Shown: in pieces, positions 5,852-10,447 of the stretch
How the letters are laid out: every line of letters starts with the position of its first letter
How positions within the stretch are numbered: the first letter of the stretch is position 1
DNA from: an uncultured Clostridia bacterium
GTDB lineage: Bacteria > Bacillota > Clostridia > Oscillospirales > CAG-272
Length of the DNA: 10,447 nucleotides
Assembly: GCA_937898155.1 (NCBI GenBank)
Contig: CALEJO010000062.1
Coordinates: 1-10,447 of the forward strand
Direction of reading: 5' to 3'
Program-made: the position numbers and the translations under genes
Notes under the pieces: model-generated
The model's input: only the letters and a program-made list of their open reading frames with translations
What the model was told of the DNA's origin: nothing
The model's database searches: none

Positions 5852-6334
5852 TTATTTATGATAATTGCCGCCCGATAAAATATTTTCGGCGCGGTAGACC
5901 TGTTCCAGCAAGAGAAAGCGCATCATGCGATGCGTGAACGTCATGCGCGAGACGGAAAGCCGGAAATCCGCCGCGGCTTTGACGCGCGCGTCCATGCCGA
6001 ACGCGCCGCCGATGATAAAGGTGATCTCGGAATAGCCCGAGACCGTGACGCTTGCGATCTTTTCGGCGAATTGCTCGGAGGAAAGCTCGGTGCCCTCGAC
6101 GCAAAGCGCGATCCGATAGCTTCGTTCGGGAAGCGCGGCGAGAATACGATCACCCTCGCGCCGCAAAACCTCCGCGATCTGCGCGGAATTCGGTTTTTCG
6201 GGCGGTTTTTCTTCTTTCAGCTCGATATTGCGGACGCGGCACGTGCCGCAAAGGCGCTTTTCATATTCCGCGACGGCTTCGGCAAGGTAAGAATCCTTGA
6301 TATTGCCGACGTAAACGACGTTGATTTGCAGCAT
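5852..6334 (-). CDS. rlmH: 23S rRNA (pseudouridine1915-N3)-methyltransferase RlmH
   Basis: SPOUT-class methyltransferase of 160 residues, the usual length. It methylates N3 of pseudouridine 1915 in helix 69 of 23S rRNA on assembled 70S ribosomes. Hallmarks are the early strand INVVYVGNIK, LCVEGTELSSEQFA (77-90), the SAM-binding glycine motif IIGGAFGMD (107-115), and the C-terminal knot segment LLLEQVYRAENILSGGNYHK (141-160). The ATG has AAAGGAG five bases upstream. It lies 13 bases after the walJ-like stop and 14 bases before mnmG, so it belongs to the same operon. In Bacillus rlmH is also origin-proximal but sits elsewhere. Confidence 0.98.
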   Translation of the reverse strand: MLQINVVYVGNIKDSYLAEAVAEYEKRLCGTCRVRNIELKEEKPPEKPNSAQIAEVLRREGDRILAALPERSYRIALCVEGTELSSEQFAEKIASVTVSGYSEITFIIGGAFGMDARVKAAADFRLSVSRMTFTHRMMRFLLLEQVYRAENILSGGNYHK

Positions 6335-6347
6335 ACGCGCTCCTTTT

Positions 6348-7133
6348 TCAGAGTTTGACGGGGCAGTCGGGCAGGGCGACGTCGAGGGAGACGCCGGAAA
6401 CATCTGCGAGCGCCGCTTCGACGGCGGCTTTGGCGACCGCCGGATGGTTATTTTCTTTGGAGAGATGCGCGAGCAGAAACCGCTTGGTCCCCCCGTCCGC
6501 GAGCGCGCGGGCGAGCTTGCCGGCGGCGTCGTTCGAGAGGTGCCCACGGTCGGACAGGATGCGGCGTTTGAGCGCGTAGGGATAGGGACCGGTGAGGAGC
6601 ATTTCCTCGTCGTGATTGGCTTCGACGATCGCGGCCTCCGCGCCGGTGAGCGCGTCCAGCACCGAATCCTCGACGTGACCGAGGTCTGTGACGACGCCGA
6701 TCTTTTCCGTCGTGCCGCCCGCCGCGTATTCGACGGTATAGCCGACGGAGGCGGCGCTGTCGTGGCAGGTGAGGAACGAGCGGACGGTCGTATCGCCATA
6801 GCGAACGGCATAGACGAGCGGGTGCAGATAAAGATCGCCGAGCAGGGAACAGCACGGATCGTGAATGAGCGCGCGTGCCGACGGTTCGGTCATATGGACG
6901 GGAATGTGGTGATTTTTCGAGATCACTTCCAGCCCGCGCACGTGATCGACGTGCTCGTGCGTGACGAAGATCGCGCCAATCTCCGCAAGCGACGCGCCGA
7001 CGGTGGAAAGCCCCGTTTCGACGGCACGGGCGCTGACACCCGCGTCGATGAGCAGGGAAATATCGGGCGTTTTGACGTAGACGCAGTTGCCGGACGAGCC
7101 GGAAAAGAGCGTCCAGACGAGAAGATCACGCAT
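6348..7133 (-). CDS. walJ: MBL-fold metallo-hydrolase, WalJ/YycJ family
   Basis: Metallo-beta-lactamase-fold protein of 261 residues (about 264 in Bacillus subtilis YycJ). It keeps all metal ligands visible in the family: the THEHVDH motif (His59, His61, Asp63, His64), His124, Asp150 and His223 in AHLS. It also has the family blocks FSGSSGN (10-16), EANHDEEML (171-179) and SDRGHLSND (194-202). In low-GC Gram-positives this gene often follows walRK; here it has moved into an RNA-modification operon. YycJ-like proteins are proposed nucleases that may link cell division and DNA replication or repair; the exact substrate is not settled. The ATG overlaps the galactokinase stop by eight bases (ATGCGTGA) and lacks a clear Shine-Dalgarno, suggesting translational coupling. 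A GTG 17 codons upstream would add residues not typical of the family. Confidence 0.9.
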   Translation of the reverse strand: MRDLLVWTLFSGSSGNCVYVKTPDISLLIDAGVSARAVETGLSTVGASLAEIGAIFVTHEHVDHVRGLEVISKNHHIPVHMTEPSARALIHDPCCSLLGDLYLHPLVYAVRYGDTTVRSFLTCHDSAASVGYTVEYAAGGTTEKIGVVTDLGHVEDSVLDALTGAEAAIVEANHDEEMLLTGPYPYALKRRILSDRGHLSNDAAGKLARALADGGTKRFLLAHLSKENNHPAVAKAAVEAALADVSGVSLDVALPDCPVKL

Positions 7134-8397
7134 GGAAGATCGCCGTCGCGCCGAGCGGACGCACGGAAAGCTCCGTGACGGCACCTTTGCCGAACGCGGC
7201 TTCCATCGCGTCGCGGAACGCGCTCATGCGCGCGTGCGGGACGAACGCCTGCATCGTGCCGGCAAAGCCGCCGCCGTGGACGCGCCACGCGCCGTCGTCG
7301 CCGAGCAGTCCCTCCGCGATCGCGCAGGCAAGGGAAATGCCTTGCTCGGCGGGCGCTTTCGGGGCATAATAGTTTTGTAAGAGCGCCGCGGACGAGCGTC
7401 CGGACGCCTTGATGATCGAGAGAAACGCACCGAGGTCGCCGCGATCCAGCGCTTCGAGCATTGCGTCAACGCGCTCGTTTTCGCGCAGGAAGTGGATCGC
7501 GCGCAGGATCGCGCGGTCGCCGACCTCGCGGCGCAGAGTGGGGATTTCGGATAAGAGGTCCGCCTCCGTGAGTCCGCGCAGAACGGGCTTGCCGAAGTGC
7601 GCGGCGACCGCTTTCATTTCGGCGGGAACGGCGGCGTAATCGTCAGTCAGATTGGCGTGCGAGCCGCCCGTATTGACGATGCAAAGGGAATAGCCGTGCG
7701 CGGCAAGATCAAATTCGATGCGGCGCGCGACGGGCGCGCTCGGATCGGCAAAGTCGATCGTCACAAATCCGCCCGCGGCGCAGGCGACCTGGTCCATCAG
7801 CCCGCAGGGCTTGCCGAAATGCGCGTTTTCCGCGTATTGCGAAATTTGAGAAATCTCGATATAGTCGATCTTTCCGCCGTTATAGAGGTGATTCAGAATC
7901 GTGCCGATCATATCCTCGAACGCAGCGGAGGAGGAAAGTCCCGAGCCGCCGAGAATATCCGACGTCGTATAGGCGACGAAGCCGCCGATTTTGCGTCCGC
8001 GGCGCAAAAAGTCGTCGCAAACGCCGCGGATCAGCGCCGAAGAACGGCCGTTTTCGTCCGGCTTGACGGCGAGATCGGAAACGGAAACGACGTCCTCGGG
8101 GAAGCCCGCGCTCTTGACGCGGATCACGGGCTCGTCACACGGCGCGACGATGGCGATGATGTCAAGGTCGATCGACGCAGCGAGGACTTTGCCGTAGTTA
8201 TGGTCGGTATGGTTGCCGCAGATTTCACTGCGCCCCGCCACGGAAAAGACGGAAAGCGTCTCTTTTTCGCCATAAAGCGCCGTGAAGCTGTCGAACGCGG
8301 CGGCATAGCGCGCGCGGACGGCGTCTCTGTCGCGCCCCGCGTAAAGGCGCGCGAACGTGGCTTCGGTTTCCTTGAAAAAAGTGTCTTGACGGAACAT
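7126..8397 (-). CDS. Galactokinase-like GHMP sugar kinase
   Basis: GHMP-family sugar kinase of 423 residues, most like galactokinase, which phosphorylates galactose at C1 with ATP in the Leloir pathway. The galactokinase signature is GRSEICGNHTDHN (55-67), the ATP-binding GHMP motif GGSGLSSSAA (150-159), the catalytic-Asp region GLMDQ (199-203), and the third motif VHGGGFAGT (373-381). Compared with the textbook signature GRVNLIGEHTDYN, the conserved Glu is replaced by Asn62 and Tyr by His66 (aligned by eye). The Glu is one that contacts the sugar in known structures, so substrate range may differ, although I believe this variant recurs in Clostridia. The ATG has GGAGG ten bases upstream and starts 24 bases after the radical SAM gene. 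No other Leloir genes (galE, galT) are present. Alternatives are kinases for related sugars in the same family. I leave the symbol blank because specificity is unproven. Confidence 0.85.
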   Translation of the reverse strand: MFRQDTFFKETEATFARLYAGRDRDAVRARYAAAFDSFTALYGEKETLSVFSVAGRSEICGNHTDHNYGKVLAASIDLDIIAIVAPCDEPVIRVKSAGFPEDVVSVSDLAVKPDENGRSSALIRGVCDDFLRRGRKIGGFVAYTTSDILGGSGLSSSAAFEDMIGTILNHLYNGGKIDYIEISQISQYAENAHFGKPCGLMDQVACAAGGFVTIDFADPSAPVARRIEFDLAAHGYSLCIVNTGGSHANLTDDYAAVPAEMKAVAAHFGKPVLRGLTEADLLSEIPTLRREVGDRAILRAIHFLRENERVDAMLEALDRGDLGAFLSIIKASGRSSAALLQNYYAPKAPAEQGISLACAIAEGLLGDDGAWRVHGGGFAGTMQAFVPHARMSAFRDAMEAAFGKGAVTELSVRPLGATAIFHA

Positions 8398-8421
8398 GGT
8401 CGGGTTTCCTCCGAAAGATGA

Positions 8422-10377
8422 TTAAGATTTTTTGCCCGCCGGTTTTTTCGCGGGGGCGGTGGATTTTTTCGAGGGCTTTGCGGGTGCGGCGATCGGCTTT
8501 TTGCCCGGCTTGCGTGCGCGGGGATCGGTCGGCTTGCCGCTTTTCCGGCGCGGGGACGCATCTCGCGGCGCGTCTTTTTTGTCGGGGCGGATGAGACAAT
8601 GCTCGTCATAGCCGACGAGGTCCATTCGATGGGCGCGGCGGAGCGCCGCCAGCACGATCGGTCGGTTTTCGGGGCGGAAATATTGTAGCAGAGCGCGCTG
8701 TTCTGCCTTTTCCGCGCGGGTTTTCGGCACGAAGATCGGCTGTTCGGTATAGGGGTTCAGCCCCGTATAGAACATACACGTGGAGATCGTGCCGGGTGTC
8801 GGATAGAAATCCTGCACCTGCTCGGGGTGCAGCCCCTCTTTTTTGAGGAACAGCGCCAGCTCGATCGCGTCCTCCGGCGTGCTGCCGGGGTGCGACGACA
8901 TCAGATACGGCACGAGAAACTGCTTTTTGTTCATGCTTTTCGTCAGCTCATAGAAGCGGCGGCGGAACGTCTCATAGGCGGTGATGCGCGGCTTGCCCAT
9001 CGCGTCGAGGACGCTCGCAGCACAATGCTCGGGCGCGACTTTCAGTTGCCCGCTGACGTGATACCGCACGAGCTCCTTGAAAAATTCTTCGTTCTTGTCG
9101 AGGATCAGATAGTCAAAGCGGATACCGGAGCGAATGAACACCTTTTTCACGCCCGGGATTGCGCGGAGCCGACGGAGCAGATGCAGATATTCGGAATGAT
9201 CGACGACGAGGTTTTTGCACGGCTCGGGCGCGAGGCATTTTTTGCCCTTGCACATCCCGCGCTTTTCCTGTCCTTTGCAGGACGGCTGACGGAAGTTCGC
9301 GGTCGGGCCGCCGACGTCGTGGAGATAGCCCTTGAAGTCGGGCATTTTGGTGAGAGCTTCCGCCTCGCGCACGACGGAATCTTCGCTCCGCGTGGTGATG
9401 TGGCGTCCCTGATGATAGGCGATCGAGCAGAAATTGCACGCACCGAAGCACCCGCGGACGTGCGTGATCGAGAATTTGACCTCCTCGATCGCGGGCACGC
9501 CGCCCTCCGCCTCGTAGGACGGATGGTAATTGCGCTCGTAGGGCAGTTCATAAACGCGGTCGAGCTCGTCGGTTTCGAGCGGCGGCGACGGCGGGTTTTG
9601 CACGACGATCTGATCGCCGTGGCGCTGAATGACGGTGCGGCCGCGCACCGCGTCGTGCTCGTCCTGCTGAATCCGGCAGGAGCGGGCGTAAGCGAGATAG
9701 CCGTCGGGCGTTTTGGCTTTGACCTCTTCAAAGGACGGGCATTCGACGGCGCCCTTGATATACGTATATTCATCGTTGGGGACGGCGTATGCCGTGCCGA
9801 GGATGTCATGGAGCAGGGAAATGGGCTCACCGTCGTCGATCCGATGCGCGATCTCGCAGATTTGATGCTCACCCATGCCGAACATGAGCAGATCGGCACC
9901 CGAGTCGATCAGCACGGACGGGCGCACGGCGTCGTCCCAATAATCGTAATGGGCGAAACGGCGCAGGGACGCTTCGAGCCCGCCGATGCAGAGCGGGATA
10001 TCGCCGAACAGACGGCGAATGGCGCGGCAATAGACGGTGACGGCGCGATCGGGACGTTTGCCCGCCTTGCCACCCGCGGTATAATAGTCGTCGCTCCGGC
10101 GTCGCTTCGCGGCGGTGTAGTGCGCCACCATGGAGTCGATATTGCCGCCGTTGACGAAAAACGCGAGCCGCGGCGTGCCGAATCGACTATAATCCGCGTC
10201 GGTTTGCGGTTGCGGCAGGATGCAAACGCGGAAGCCCTCGGCTTCCAGCACGCGCGAAACGATCGCCGTGCCGAAGCTTGGGTGATCGACGTAAGCGTCA
10301 CCTGTGACGACGACGATATCCGGCGCGTCCCAGCCGCGCGCGAGCATTTCTTCTTTTGTGATCGGTAAAAATGACAT
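8422..10377 (-). CDS. ygiQ: YgiQ-family radical SAM protein
   Basis: Radical SAM enzyme of the YgiQ family, 651 residues here. Function of the family is not established. An N-terminal domain with TGDAYVDHPSFG (25-36) and IGGLEASLRRFAHYDYW (131-147) precedes the core, where RGCFGACNFCSIAYHQGR (308-325) gives the cluster-binding cysteines Cys310, Cys314 and Cys317 (CX3CX2C). Additional Cys-rich segments CKGQEKRGMCKGKKC (367-381) and later SHPGST and DFYPTPGT blocks are typical. The last about 50 residues (600-651) are a low-complexity Lys/Pro/Ala/Ser tail, probably disordered and nucleic-acid-attracting. The ATG at 10377 has AGGAG five bases upstream; a GTG 21 codons upstream (10440) runs through a perfect hairpin and is rejected. 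It is the first gene visible of the operon; its promoter lies outside the window. Confidence 0.93.
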   Translation of the reverse strand: MSFLPITKEEMLARGWDAPDIVVVTGDAYVDHPSFGTAIVSRVLEAEGFRVCILPQPQTDADYSRFGTPRLAFFVNGGNIDSMVAHYTAAKRRRSDDYYTAGGKAGKRPDRAVTVYCRAIRRLFGDIPLCIGGLEASLRRFAHYDYWDDAVRPSVLIDSGADLLMFGMGEHQICEIAHRIDDGEPISLLHDILGTAYAVPNDEYTYIKGAVECPSFEEVKAKTPDGYLAYARSCRIQQDEHDAVRGRTVIQRHGDQIVVQNPPSPPLETDELDRVYELPYERNYHPSYEAEGGVPAIEEVKFSITHVRGCFGACNFCSIAYHQGRHITTRSEDSVVREAEALTKMPDFKGYLHDVGGPTANFRQPSCKGQEKRGMCKGKKCLAPEPCKNLVVDHSEYLHLLRRLRAIPGVKKVFIRSGIRFDYLILDKNEEFFKELVRYHVSGQLKVAPEHCAASVLDAMGKPRITAYETFRRRFYELTKSMNKKQFLVPYLMSSHPGSTPEDAIELALFLKKEGLHPEQVQDFYPTPGTISTCMFYTGLNPYTEQPIFVPKTRAEKAEQRALLQYFRPENRPIVLAALRRAHRMDLVGYDEHCLIRPDKKDAPRDASPRRKSGKPTDPRARKPGKKPIAAPAKPSKKSTAPAKKPAGKKS

Positions 10378-10390
10378 AAATACTCCTATT

Positions 10391-10416
10391 CGCTTTTCTT
10401 TGCGAAAAGAAAAGCG
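10391..10416. repeat. A/T-rich hairpin upstream of the radical SAM gene
   Basis: Perfect 11-base-pair stem CGCTTTTCTTT (10391-10401) and its complement (10406-10416) with a four-base loop. It ends just upstream of the Shine-Dalgarno of the radical SAM gene. Its core (CTTTTCTTTG) resembles the hairpin at 24-50. It may be in the leader of this operon or be a tail of a preceding repeat element; the window ends too soon to say. Nothing else is recognised in 10417-10447. Confidence 0.6.
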
Positions 10417-10447
10417 GGGCGCTCCGCGCAAGTAGCGCACGAACTGT

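Noticed and set aside
4173..5861. Long open frame on the plus strand (562 codons) opposite mnmG
   Set aside because: It lies entirely antisense to an unmistakable mnmG. Such frames arise from GC-rich codon bias, and its translation has the Arg/Asp/Gly-rich make-up of a shadow with no recognisable motif.
6236..6249. Perfect palindrome GCGGCACGTGCCGC, parS-like centre CACGTG
   Set aside because: Flanks differ from parS (GTTC..GAAC needed) and it lies in the rlmH coding sequence; probably chance in GC-rich DNA.
8827..10368. Long open frame on the plus strand (513 codons) opposite the radical SAM gene
   Set aside because: Antisense shadow of a clear YgiQ-family gene; no ribosome-binding site, no domain.
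10378..10440. GTG at 10440 as an earlier start for the radical SAM protein
   Set aside because: It would translate through a perfect hairpin and past a good Shine-Dalgarno; the family begins near the ATG at 10377.

Overview
The window is a GC-rich bacterial chromosome segment with ten intact genes, all on the minus strand and tightly packed. The content and order mnmG, rsmG, a noc-like ParB paralogue, parA, parB is the classic origin-proximal block of Bacillota. The style of the ParB paralogue's C-terminus, the galactokinase variant and the YgiQ-type radical SAM protein point to a Clostridia-type, probably gut-associated lineage (inference; no rRNA or other taxonomic marker is present). By comparison with Bacillus subtilis, where this block is transcribed away from oriC, the origin would lie beyond the right edge of the window. 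No oriC, DnaA-box cluster, phage, IS or CRISPR was seen.

Right part (about 10377 down to 3197): six genes read as one operon, ygiQ-like radical SAM, galactokinase, walJ-like metallo-hydrolase, rlmH, mnmG, rsmG. Neighbours overlap by up to 14 bases or are at most 24 bases apart. rlmH, mnmG and rsmG modify 23S rRNA, tRNA and 16S rRNA respectively, so the operon is mainly a translation-quality cluster. mnmE, often found just upstream of mnmG, is not next to it. The operon ends in a hairpin terminator just past a parS site.

Middle (about 3178 to 2273): a degenerate ParB/Noc paralogue of 239 residues, with three near-identical parS sites (core GTTCCACGTGGAAC) around and inside it. One lies between rsmG and the paralogue, one is inside the last codons of the paralogue, and one sits between the paralogue's terminator and the parA promoter.

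Left part (about 2265 to 20): a strong sigma-A-type promoter drives parA, parB and an unnamed two-helix membrane protein of 146 residues. A palindromic A/T-rich hairpin follows; a hairpin of similar sequence lies at the other end of the window, upstream of the ygiQ-like gene.

The region is largely ordinary core genome. The points that deserve a second look are the parS cluster woven into transcription signals and coding sequence, the ParB paralogue that has lost key CTPase motifs, the membrane protein in the parAB operon, and the altered sugar-binding motif of the galactokinase.
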